Below are positions 12,801-22,900 of a stretch of 64,000 bases of DNA, in pieces (within the stretch, counting starts at the first letter, position 1; each line of letters opens with the position of its first letter). Source of the DNA: Heterodera schachtii (lineage: Eukaryota; Nematoda; Chromadorea; Rhabditida; Heteroderidae); the NCBI GenBank assembly GCA_023374025.1, contig SIJG01000078.1, positions 249,575 through 313,574 on the forward strand, written 5' to 3'. Position numbers and translations under genes: made by a program. The notes below the pieces were generated by a model. It was not told where the DNA came from, did no database searches, and was given only the letters and a program-made list of their open reading frames with translations.

Positions 12801-15466
12801 AAAATAGTAAAAATTTGAAAAGCATTTTTTCAAGGGTAGAAAAATAACCTGATCACGAACCTGAACTCGGATTTTGCAAAATCTCATTATTTTGTCTATG
12901 ATTTTTCATTAAGCATATGATATTTTCCAAATTTTTTTTTAATTAAAAAAAATATTCCTTACAAGAATTTGAGGTAAAAAAAAAGTCGCTGAATCTGAAC
13001 TAAATTTTCGAAACATCAATGTTTTTGTCTATTATTGTTCATAAAGTAGCAGCATAAAAAAGAAAAATCATAGACAAAATAATTGATTTTCAAAATCTAA
13101 GTTCAGATCCATGATCAGCGCAATTTTCTACCCTAGAAAAAATGCTTTTTAATTTTTTATTATTTTTTCCCAACGGGACCACAATTCTGCACCTTTGTCT
13201 TATTTTTGCGCCAACGTCTTTGTTCGTTTTATGTTTTCGCCGCGTCAAAAAATTATAAAATTTTTTAAATTGCATTTTTTGGACTGTTAAGATGAAAGAT
13301 GTGACCAGTGTCCAGCCGGGCATTGTTGTCACATGCGGCCATCAGTGGTGAGACGCCAAATTGCGGCGCGCCCACGTCAATGTTGGCCCCGTGTTTGACC
13401 AAAGCTTGGCACACTTCAAAGTGTCCATCCATGGCGCCAACCCAAAGGGGCGATACAACTGAAAATTGTTGGGCAAATCGATGCTTAAGCAATTTTTTAA
13501 TAAATTATACAATTTGGCAAAACCCATGAAATATGATGAGTGCTTATTTCCAAGGGTGTCCTTTGAAATAAGTATTTTTTTTGTCAAAAATTAGGCGGGG
13601 GGCATTCGTTAAAATTTCAGAAATATTTACTTAATGTTAAAGGACGACCTCGTGCATTTAGGAATAAATTAAGAGAAAAAAATTAAATTAATTAAAAAAA
13701 AATTATTAATTAATAAAAAATAACAAAAAAAAACTCACAACAGCAGATAAAAATTTATGATAAACTTTTGAATTAAAAATAAAAAAAAGTCAAAATTTTT
13801 GAAGTTTTTTCTTAATAACATTTTTTACAGCTAAATTTTTTTGTAAGGCTAATAGAGCATATGAGGAGCTTTCGAATGATACCAAGATCGTTAGATTTGG
13901 TCTACAAAGAAAAAAAGTTATAATCAAAAAACTGAGGCTCGCGCCAAAACGTCCTTTCTCCGTTTTAAGCGCCCAGCCAGCTTCTTCCTTACAAATTTAA
14001 TGTTTTCAGCAACATTTAGTTTTTTTTGAATCACTGAACCCCAAAAAGCCAATGCTTTCTTTTTTCAAAATTAATTCTTCTCACTGGTCATGATTGGGGG
14101 TGATTTTGGGTCGGTGAGTTTGCGAAGGCACATTTGGTTGGGATCGGCGCCATTTTCCAACTGCAAAATTATGCAATAAAAATAAAAATGATTTTTTTTA
14201 ATATTTTCGTTTGTTTGCCGTTCCTACCAAAATTTCCACCATTTCGCCTGTTCCCTTTACGGCGGCGAGCATTAGCGGCGTCAGTGTTTTGTTGGTGCCC
14301 TCAGGGGCGTACCGCGTGCGCAAGAAGCGCCGCAGCTTCTCCTCGCTTAATGTGCCAATCAATGCCTTCATCCGCTCGGTGTCCTTTTTGTAGATCGGGT
14401 CAAAAAGTGGCTTTACCTGAAAATTGCAACCAAAATATTTCAGCATAAGGGCAAAAAAGAAGGCATTTTTAGCTATTTTGCGCCAAAAATGACCAAGTTT
14501 TGGCCGTGTTGGGGTCAAATTTTCAAAAAATAATGGTTCAATGGAGCATGGCGGTGCCGATAGGCGCCGCCGGGAAATTTTATGGCATATAGAAAATTGT
14601 GCAAAATTTAAAAAAATTTGCCCAATAAATTTGTTTTTAATCGGGGGAGGGGCACGTGCCCTTCCACCCCCCCCCCCAAATATGGGCCTGTCTGAGATCG
14701 TTAATAAGTATGCTTTTTCCAATCAGGCGTAATGATTTTCAACAGGGGCCGATCGGCATATGCTTATCGCAATTTTAATTATTATTTTTTTGTTTACTAT
14801 TTTTTCTGTCAAAAAATATGCCGTTAACTCACTTCTTCGCGCTCCAATTCATTGTCTGATTTCAGTGCATCAGCAACAAATTCCTTAATTATTTTACAAT
14901 CTCACAGTGTTTTATTGTTTTTTGATTTTGGTTTTTTTTTCATTAAAATTCTCAATGGTAGCGCCCGTTGGCACAAACGGACAGAAAAAAGTGTAAAACC
15001 AAGGCTCCCAACTTTTTTTTTTCAAAATAAGTACAAACGAGGATAAAACTAAGATTTTTACTTCAAAAATATTTTAGAAATATTTAAAACAGGGCTACAA
15101 ACTGAAATTTCTCAATAATCATCAATATAATCATAACAACAAAAAAAAAATCATTAAAAATAAACCACCAAAAAATTAGCGAAATAAATCATTAAGCACA
15201 AAAATTTAAAAAGTTTAGGGGAAGCCTGAAATAAGAAAAACTTAGAAATAATGAGCGGACTCGAGCCTTCACGCATTTATAATCAGGGTCAGATTTATAT
15301 TTAATTATTTAATTTTTTGAATTTTAATCGCATCAACCTCCCATGTCACGGTTTTCACATGAACTTTGTAATTGCTGTTGCTGTCGTTATTGCTGCAGAC
15401 GACATCAACTCCAATAACTAGCAGCAGCAGCAGAATTAAAGGATGACGGAATTGAAATTGAATCAT
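9886..15466 (-). CDS. Secreted ankyrin-repeat protein
   Basis: Seven exons on the minus strand, 15466-15338, 14883-14833, 14416-14228, 14160-14085, 13458-13306, 11792-11643 and 9974-9886, join without frame conflict to 278 residues ending in TAA. The first exon gives MIQFQFRHPLILLLLLVIG and then DVVCS, a typical cleavable signal peptide. A linker rich in charged residues follows, then ankyrin repeats: TPLMLAAVKGTGEMVEIL, SPLWVGAMDGHFEVCQALV, TALMWASNLGLKDIVQRLL and TAIDIAARKGHVEVVKIL. Two acceptors are AAG. Exon 1 joining exon 2 depends on a GTTGAT donor at 15337 and is the weakest step; a cytosolic form from another start is possible. Introns hold two hAT-like elements and other repeats. Function is unknown; ankyrin repeats usually bind protein partners. 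Confidence 0.75.
10182..10770. mobile_element. hAT-like non-autonomous element
   Basis: Perfect inverted ends tagggatgcgatttttag / ctaaaaatcgcatccctaare flanked by an exact 8-bp duplication gtccggac at 10174-10181 and 10771-10778. The interior carries repeated boxes like cgattcttaggggt followed by tattttt, and ttgttaacaaattttgggc. It sits in the last intron of the ankyrin gene and landed at the end of another element (10773-11249). Confidence 0.9.
10773..11249. mobile_element. Element with tandem-repeat inverted ends
   Basis: The left end repeats aatccgtcagtg seven times with short spacers (10788-10895); the right end (11175-11250) has the inverse cactgacggattgtcc. The outermost bases are ccggacaatcc and ggattgtccgg. 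No ORF is credible. It resembles in design the elements at 18331, 36303, 51231 and 52201. The target duplication is not clear because a hAT-like element inserted at its left end. Confidence 0.7.
11950..12590. mobile_element. hAT-like non-autonomous element
   Basis: Ends are tagggatcattt and aaatgatcccta, with an exact 8-bp duplication tttattat at 11942-11949 and 12591-12598. The interior has many atatgtaaa/atatgta words. It lies in intron 5 of the ankyrin gene, between the exons at 13306 and 11792. Confidence 0.9.
12777..13198. repeat. Fold-back element, about 130-bp arms
   Basis: The left arm starts aggtgcagaattgtggtccc and the right arm ends with its inverse before 13198; homology also covers the tagaaaatt and gacaaaatAAT blocks closer to the centre. 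It lies in the same ankyrin-gene intron as the 11950 hAT-like element. No coding content. Confidence 0.75.
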
Positions 15467-15738
15467 ACCCGAAAATGAAATAATTTTAATTTTTTTTAAT
15501 GAGACAGAAAATTATAAATTTAAATTTCTGAATTAGCAAGATTAAGAAAATGGAACAAAAGATGAAAATAAATTTTTACATAAATAAACAATTTTTGTCA
15601 AATTCCTTTAGCAGTGATAGGCGCCGAATGGGAATAATTAGGCAGAATATTAATGGAATTATCCACCATTTGTATATGTATAGCGAGCGAACTGTGTTAA
15701 CTGCTTTACATTTTCCCGTGCCGGCTGGCACTAAAAGA

Positions 15739-15870
15739 GGGGGGGGGGGGGGGGGAGGGGAAAGAAGGGGACGGACTGACTGGCTTGGAGGGACAGGGAC
15801 GAGGGGAATGGGGCCAAAGACCACCCAAACGAACGAAAAAATAGAAGAAAAAGCGGGTGGGGGGGGGGCA
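15739..15870 (+). other. G-rich tract, possible quadruplexes
   Basis: A run of 17 G at 15739-15755 is followed by several GGG groups and a run of 10 G near 15859-15868, just upstream (minus-strand sense) of the ankyrin gene start at 15466. On the minus strand it is a C-rich tract. It could form G-quadruplexes; no gene content. Confidence 0.6.
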
Positions 15871-15964
15871 GAGAAAGCATTATGTATGTACTGGAAAAGA
15901 AAAAAGACCAAGCATATCCGATCGATTGCCTATGGTTGGTTAACCGCTTTTGAATTGTAAAAAA

Positions 15965-16880
15965 TTTCCAAAGAAATTTTTGCGACAATTTTTTGGAAAA
16001 ATTTATTTTAACGCCGACAATAAAATATAGGTATAAAATTTGAATTAATTTTTAAAATGGAACAATTGATGCGATTCGATGGGGCCGTTTTTTCTATTTA
16101 AATTTTTAAAAAAACTTTCTCGGAGAAATGGCGGTTTTATAAAAATAGAAAAAAGATCGTAGCATCAATTTCACTGCCAATTAATGATGGGCTCATTGGT
16201 AGCAAAGAATATCTTCTGCTGGATGGACATCATTCAAAAAATGGAAGCCCATTTTGAATAAAATTACTTGGTTCAAATTTGATTCGTTTGAATTAAGGCT
16301 ACGATTTTTAGGCAAAAGCCTATTTTTGAAAGAGCCCTATTTTGGCGTTTTGTCCAAAAATTTTTTTTAAAAATGCAAGAAAAACGAAAAATACACCCCT
16401 AAGAATCAATCCCAAAACTTAAAAAATATATCCCTAAAAATTGATCAAAATTTCAGAAAATATTCCACTATGAAACGAAAAAAATTTTCCCAAAAATTCG
16501 TCTCCGAAATTTATTTATTTAATTTCTTGACAAAAATTATTTTTTTAATTTTTGATAATAAATTTTATCATTTTATACGACTACATTTCAAACTTTTTAG
16601 GGTATATTTTTCATTTTTATTGCCTATTTTGGCAGTTTTTAGAGCCTAAAAATCTTAGCCCTTGTTTAAATAAAAATGGGAATACCGTTTAGAATGCCTG
16701 GCGATATTCAATATTAAAAAAAATATAATTTTTAAAATATTTTTAAATAATTATTCAATTACCTTGTGAAGTATAAAATAGATGAGCATTCGATGATGCA
16801 CCAATGTTCTGTGAAATTTTGGAGATGAATTTTTGAGAAATTTTTCATTTCTTTGTGGTGCATTTTTGAAAAAATTTTTG
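15965..16880. repeat. Segment duplicated at 28970-29460, copy 1
   Basis: Blocks such as ttaacgccgacaataaaata, gcgattcgatggggcc, cactgccaattaatgatggg and gatgcaccaatgttctgtga occur in the same order in both places. Copy 1 carries an extra hAT-like element (16294-16663) absent from copy 2. Open frames in one copy are shifted in the other, so coding is not supported. Confidence 0.85.
16294..16663. mobile_element. hAT-like element with empty paralogous site
   Basis: Ends taaggctacgatttttagg / cctaaaaatcttagccctt are flanked by gtttgaat (16286-16293) and gtttaaat (16664-16671). The paralogous segment near 29335-29350 lacks the insert. Confidence 0.82.
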
Positions 16881-17184
16881 AGTCGATTCTTAGGGGTGTA
16901 TTTTTGAAAATTTTCAAAAAGTTGACCCTTAGGGGGTGTGTTTTTCCTATTTATTGCATTTTTGTTAACAAATTTTGGGCAAAACGCCAAAATAGTTGAA
17001 AATAGTTTTTTTCAAAAAATTTATAGTTTTTTAGTTGCTAAAAATAAAAAACTATAAAATAGTTGCTAATAACTCGAAAAGTAGCTTAACAACAGCCGAA
17101 AAAAACATGTTTTTCGTGCATTTCAGGCTACGGGGAGCTCAGGAAAAAAATAGTGAAAAACCTATAAATATCATCCCTAATAAT
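16812..17184. mobile_element. 5'-truncated hAT-like element
   Basis: Matches the right two thirds of the 10182-10770 element (gattcttaggggtgtattt, ttgttaacaaattttgggca, actcgaaaagtagcttaaca, ggggagctcaggaaaa) and ends atcatcccta at 17184. No left terminus is visible. Confidence 0.75.
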
Positions 17185-17251
17185 AACTGAATTAAAAATT
17201 TTAAACATTAAATGAAAAAGAATGAAATTACAAATAATGTCATCCTTTCAC

Positions 17252-17339
17252 CTTTTTTTTTGGTTGTTCTGTTCATCAGTTTGGCAAAATCGGTAGGGTT
17301 GACTGTAAAAGGACGGTGGCCTGTGGTGCCGAAAGGCAA
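17252..17339 (-). CDS. Candidate isolated exon, unknown protein
   Basis: On the minus strand a TTATCAG acceptor at 17340 is followed by an 88-base open stretch ending at a GTGAAA donor (17251). It reads LPFGTTGHRPFTVNPTDFAK, then LMNRTTKKK. Base composition and splice signals look exon-like, but its phase (0 in, 1 out) does not fit directly onto the ankyrin gene downstream, and no partner exon was found. I do not recognise the protein. Confidence 0.35.
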
Positions 17340-17344
17340 CTGAT

Positions 17345-18079
17345 AAAAAAAAAACCTTGAAATTGTTAACAGATTTGTCCTAACTATTTTTGAGTCAAAT
17401 TTTGAAACTATTAGGGGAATTTAAGTCCGGAAGTCCGTTAAACCGAGGAAAAGAATTTTTCGAATTTTTGCTGAGGAGGGTCAGGGTAGGATAGCCCGTA
17501 AAATTCTCATTCGGAGTCAAATGTCCTTCGAAATATGAGTTAATTTTCGGCACCGGGGCATACCAAGATATATGGCTTAAATTTACGAGGTCGGGGATGT
17601 GTTCAAATTTAGGAGTTCGGGTCGGGGTCTTCCCTGAAACATGGCCTAAGTTTTGAGCCGGGAACGGTGGCACAACCGTAAATCCTAAAATGGTAAAATG
17701 CAATCCTGAAATAAATACGGTATTTGCGTCATTATAAATTCATAAATTAACACCGAAAAGCATTCCCTGTCTACGAGATCTCATTTCAAAATTAAGTAAA
17801 TATCTCTTTTCGTGCTCATAGTCTTCGTTTTACCCAAGACTAAGCATTCTTGGTATTGTTCGTTAAATCTTTGTTTTTTTATTCGGTCAAAAAAAATTCG
17901 TTTAGTTTCAAAAGAATTGCGGCCAAAAACTCAAAAAAAAACCTAGTCACGAAATATTTTTTAATTTTGCAATTAAAATAGAGTTTGCCAAACACCTTCG
18001 AAAATACTAAGGATTTTTAATTTGTTTGATAAAGAAAAAAGTTCTGGTCGAAAATCCGTACGGCGATTTTTTGGCTGGC
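17345..18079. other. Intergenic, nothing firmly recognised
   Basis: A 102-codon open frame on the minus strand (17395-17703) is rich in P, T, N and F, resembles no family I know and lacks flanking splice signals or a supported start. The rest is AT-rich. I see no gene I can support. Confidence 0.4.
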
Positions 18080-18240
18080 GACTTTTTAAGGGCCAGGCCG
18101 TTTTCGTACGGCCGTTTTTGTACAAACACATGTTTTTGGACTATATAGTATCATTCGAGAGCCCTTCAGATGCTCTATTAGCCTGCAAAGTTCCAAAAAA
18201 ATTTTAGGCTCGTACGAAAACGACCCCGACCCGACGTTTT
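18080..18240. mobile_element. Short relic of the CGTACC-type element
   Basis: It contains ggccaggccgttttcgtacg at its left and cgtacgaaaacgaccccgac at its right, the two outer ends of the family seen complete at 51231-52031. The 80-bp centre matches the dispersed attcgagagcc/ctattagcctg repeat. It is a short internally deleted copy. Confidence 0.6.
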
Positions 18241-18330
18241 ATGCTGCTCCGAGTACACAAGTACCTTCTTTACTTGAAACTCATTCCGATTGATATTGAA
18301 ATATTTATTTTAATGTTTGTAAATTAAGTC

Positions 18331-18854
18331 GTACCAGGTGTTTTCGACAGTGATTGATTTCGACAGTGATTGGTTTCGACAGTAGTTGATTTCGACAGTA
18401 CTTTTAAATTAATTTTCTACATGATTTATTGTATACATGAATTTATATGAATATACAATTTGCATATACAAAATTTATAATTGAAGAAGTAATAAAAAAT
18501 AAGACTTGTATGATTTTTTTTGTCAAAAATTTATCGCTTTTATTTTTTCTAAAAAAATAGCTCCTGCAAGACTGTAGTCAAAAATACAACAAATTTCTTA
18601 GATAAGATTCTCGAATCGTGTGGGAAATCTGCTAACTAATGCCGGGTTTGAGTGCCAAAATTCAAATCTGCAGGCTCTTAAGCAAGAATTCGAAAATCTC
18701 GAACCCATCTGCAATGTATAAGAGCCATGATCTTATCATTTTAATTGTCAAAATTTAACGAGACTTATGCCATATAGAACAAATTTTTTCAAAATAAGGT
18801 TTACTGTCGAAACCAACACTGTCGAGATCACCACTGTCGAAAACTAACAGCACC
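18331..18854. mobile_element. Mutator-like element with tandem-repeat ends
   Basis: The left end gtaccaggtgttttcgacag is followed by repeats of gattgatttcgacagt; the right end carries the inverse repeats and stops at aacagcacc. An exact 9-bp duplication aattaagtc flanks it (18322-18330 and 18855-18863), as expected for Mutator-like transposition. No transposase; non-autonomous. A second copy is at 36303-36760. Confidence 0.85.
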
Positions 18855-19140
18855 AATTAAGTCCATTATTGATGAAAAGCTTATACCAAATAATTCAGTA
18901 AGTGATGAACGAATTTTTTATCTTGTCCTGCTGAAGGTCCATTTTCTTCGTTATGCATGTGAACATGAAACAGTTGAATCATATAAGATAAAAAAGAATA
19001 ATAAATTGCTAATAAATATTATTTTATTTTTGAAAAAACAACGTGAAAATACCGTATTTTGCCTCAGGGAAAACAAATTTTCTATATTTTTTCGTTTTAG
19101 TTAAGAATCAGCTGAATCCGCGTATAATAAAGCCAACAAC

Positions 19141-19560
19141 GAATTAATTACACTGCTTGCATCTTTTTATTATTTCTAAGATTTGTGCTTATTTTGAGGG
19201 TCCAAGTCTTAGAAATTTAAAATTTCTCAGTTTGAAGATTTTAAAATTCTTTAAAAATGATTCCATTAAAATTCAAAATTTTCACAGCAGAATCTATTTG
19301 CACCACCGGAAATTCTCCAATCGTGATCCTCGGTCCCCGACAGGCTCTTTTCGTCGCTCAGCAAGAATATCTCCCCCGAGGGTTCGGGCAGGATCCCTAC
19401 CGATCACCGCGTGACCCGAGATTTTTCCAAGCTAATTGCCAAAAATGAATAATTTGTACGAAATACATATTAAGCCAAATTGTGCATTTGCCCATTCCCG
19501 TCCACCGGAAATGGCACTCCATTGGCTTCCATTCAGTGATGACTCACTGGCTTCTCATTT
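19141..19560. repeat. Segment duplicated from 7511-7835
   Basis: Second copy of the segment beside the CIB2-like gene, with an extra internal block (about 19285-19400) containing cggtccccgacaggctcttt. It lies about 450 bases upstream of the modular secreted-protein gene. No coding assignment is supported. Confidence 0.82.
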
Positions 19561-19994
19561 TTCGCATTTTTTCACCGCTCCACTAAAATTTGCCAACACT
19601 TTTCCCACTGATCGAAAACAAAAAATGAATTCTTAAAGTGTGATGATTCATTTTGCTTTTTTCTCTTCTGCTGCTTCTGCTGCTTTTTCCATTTGCTTCC
19701 CAATTTTCGCTTTTCGTTCATACAAATAGCATAGCCTTTTTTTGCGTACCCAATAAATAGGCCACGAAACCAAGCAAAATCATTCATTTTAATTCAGACA
19801 GCCCAAAAGCTTTCTCCCTCTCCTCTCCATTCAGCCGCTTTCGTTGCAATTCCTTGCTCCTTTTGTTCTGCCGAAACGGTTAATTAAATAATAAAAACGC
19901 AGAATTTTAAAATTAAATTAAGTTTTCTCTTAAACAAATAAAATTTTGCTGTTTAATTATTAATGCTTAAAAATAAAATTATAGAACTCCAAAA

Positions 19995-22900
19995 ATGGTT
20001 GGCTCCATCCTTCGTTCGTCCTTTTTGGTCGTGCTTTTGTGCCGCAGCGTTTTGTCAGGAGGTGAGCAATTTATTTATTTGTTTAATTTGAGCCAAATTT
20101 TATCTGCCCGATCGAAATTTTCTTCCTTTTGTAAAAAAACAAAAGAATCAAAATGAAAATAATTATGCAGATTTTCGAAATTTTGATCATCAGAGGTGAT
20201 ATTTATTTATCCCATTTTTAAGAAATTTAAAAAAAATCAAAAATGATGACAGAAATAGGGCTGAAACAGCATTTGTTAAAAAACTTTCGATTCCTAACAT
20301 GATTAAAATTTATAATGCTTTTAAATTAGATACATAGATGCAATTTTAGACAATAAAAATATTTTTGATTTTTTACATTCCTGTGGCTGATTTCGACAGA
20401 GAACAAAATTATTGTTTTTATTATTAACCTATTCACATTAACAAGCCTGAACCCACGGTTTTGCCCGAAGCAGTTTAAAATTATAGTATTTTAAACTGCC
20501 TCGGGGCCAAACTGATCCAAAAGTCATTTTTATTTAAAAAAGTCACTGGTTAATGAAAATGTCGTTGACTTTTTCTTGGGGGTCAATTTGATAAGAGAAT
20601 TTGGAGAAGGAATTGTTTTGGCATTCCCGAATGCTGATAAGACCGGTCTCGGGAGTGGATCCCGCGCGGGATTTTTCGGGATCCCAATCCGCAATTCCCT
20701 TATTTTTTGGGAAATGCGGGATTTATGCCTGCGAGATCCCGTCCCGCAAATGTTCTTTGTAGAGATCGCCTGTACCTGGATCCAGGCCTGTATTTTTCCT
20801 GGTACAGGCCTTAAAATCCTATATTTTCTGTATTAATTTTTAATCATTATTTTTGGCGAAATGTCTTGAAAAAGATGCAAAAATTCAAAAAAATATTATT
20901 TTTATCAATGAAACTGTATCAAATTTGAAAAATTTATAATTTTATCTGTCTAGGATGTTCATTTATTCCAAATGTAAAATCATCATTTTCTTTTTTGTCT
21001 TTAAAAAACTTCCTCCTTTTAGTTAGCAGTATCAAAAATGCTTTATTTTACTATATACAAATATCAATTTTCATTAAGCAGTGACTTTTTTAAATAAAAA
21101 TGACTTCGGGTCAGTTTGGCCCCGAGGCAGTTTAAAATACTGTAATTTAAAACTGCTTCGAGCAAAACTGTGGGTTCAGGCTTGTTAATGTGAATAGGTT
21201 AATAATAAAAACAATAATTTTGTTCTCTGTCGAAATCGGTCACTGTCGAAATTTCCCGGCACGGTTCCGGTGGTTTGTTCTTATGCCGATTTGTCCGCCC
21301 AGCCAAAAAGCGCTATTTCGTCTGTGCGCCTTATTTAATTTTTTTATTATTATTATTTCAAGATGTGAAATGCAAGACTGGCATTGGAAGTGAGAAAGGA
21401 ATGATATTAGAAAAAAAAGAAACCTTCGAAATTGCGAAATGCGCCGCCATTTTTTGTTCAACGATTGATGGTAAAAAAAAAAGAATTTTGTTTTATCTAT
21501 TTTTGGAATAGCGGAAAAAAAATTTGTGACAAAATTAAAAATAAATACACACAGAGGTGGGATAAGTAATGCTTTAGTGTTTTTTTTTGATTTTATGCGT
21601 TTTGGTGACTTTTGGAAGGTTATAAAAATTTACACATAATTTTTTGTGTTTACTACTCAGTAAGTGTAAAAATTGACATTTTTAGAGCAAAGAATTCGCT
21701 GACTAGATATTTTTTGACATTGACACAGAATTATAATTAGGGTAGTCCGGGTTGGAAAAAGACGGGTCCGGGTATTGCCGGGTCCGGGTCCAAGATTTAC
21801 AGCCGGGTATCGGGTCCAACCGGGGGGTCGGGGTCACTTTGGCGCAAGCCATTTTGGCGCAGAAAAGTTTAAAGTTTCGTAACTTTTTTTTTATACAACC
21901 AAATAAAATTTTATTGATATTAATCTATAGGTATAAATGTTCTTTATTAGCCTGCTAAATTTCAAAAAAATTATATTAGACTTAAAAAGAGATATGACGC
22001 GCTGCGCCAAAATGGCCTTATAGGCATTATCAAGCCATTTAAAATCATACCAAGATTAAAAATAAAAGCTTCTACTTATAAAAAAGCATGAAAATATAAT
22101 GTCTTATTATATTTAATTTTTGCCAATGGTTTTTATTACTAAATCTAATCAGTATTAGCCCGTTTTTCACCTCTAAAATAAACAAACACACATTTTCAGG
22201 CAAATACCAGTGGAACGAATGGTATGCAACATATCCTAACGCAACTAAGGAAGAATGTTTAAATGACACCACTAGTGATATTGTTAAAGGCCGTACTGAA
22301 CACAATTTACCGATTGGGAAATGGACTGATTGGGTGTGCACGTGCCAATTTGGTGCCAGTGGGGTGGACATGGCCAATGCAAAGTTTGAACCGCCAACCG
22401 AAAGTTAGTAAAAAGGATGCAAAACTTTGATTACATGCTGGATATTTGGGCAGATGCTCTTTTTTGTACAAAAAAACATTTGCTAATTTTTAAGAATATA
22501 AAAATATTTTCACGCCCTTTTTGCCCTCTTTTTCACCTGTGTTATTATTGGGGCTCTAATTTATAGTTGCTAAAAACTGCCAAAAAAAAATTATGCCAAA
22601 TCAGTATTGAGCTAAATAATTTTTAAAATCACAAATTCTTGTCAATACATAAATAAAATAAATTTTGGAGATTGATTTTTGAGAAAATTTTTCATTTCTT
22701 AGGGGAGCATTTTTGAAAATTTTCGGGTCGATTCTTAGGGGGTGTATTTTTCGTTTTTATTGCATTTTTTCATAACAAATTTTGGAAAATATTGATCATA
22801 CGGCCCAGAGCCGAAAATGGCCAAAATATATACCAATCGATAGCTCTCGGTCTGTAATGGATGAATTCGAAAGAATTTTTTTGCGGCAACCAATCCTTGA

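Noticed and set aside
14198..14722. 174-codon minus-strand ORF taken as one exon
   Set aside because: Only 14228-14416 is exonic (clear TTTTCAG and GTAGGA borders); the rest is intron, including a copy of the dispersed GC-rich hairpin.
15550..15988. 136-, 111- and 85-codon ORFs through the G-rich tract
   Set aside because: Glycine or proline runs from homopolymers; no splice or start support.
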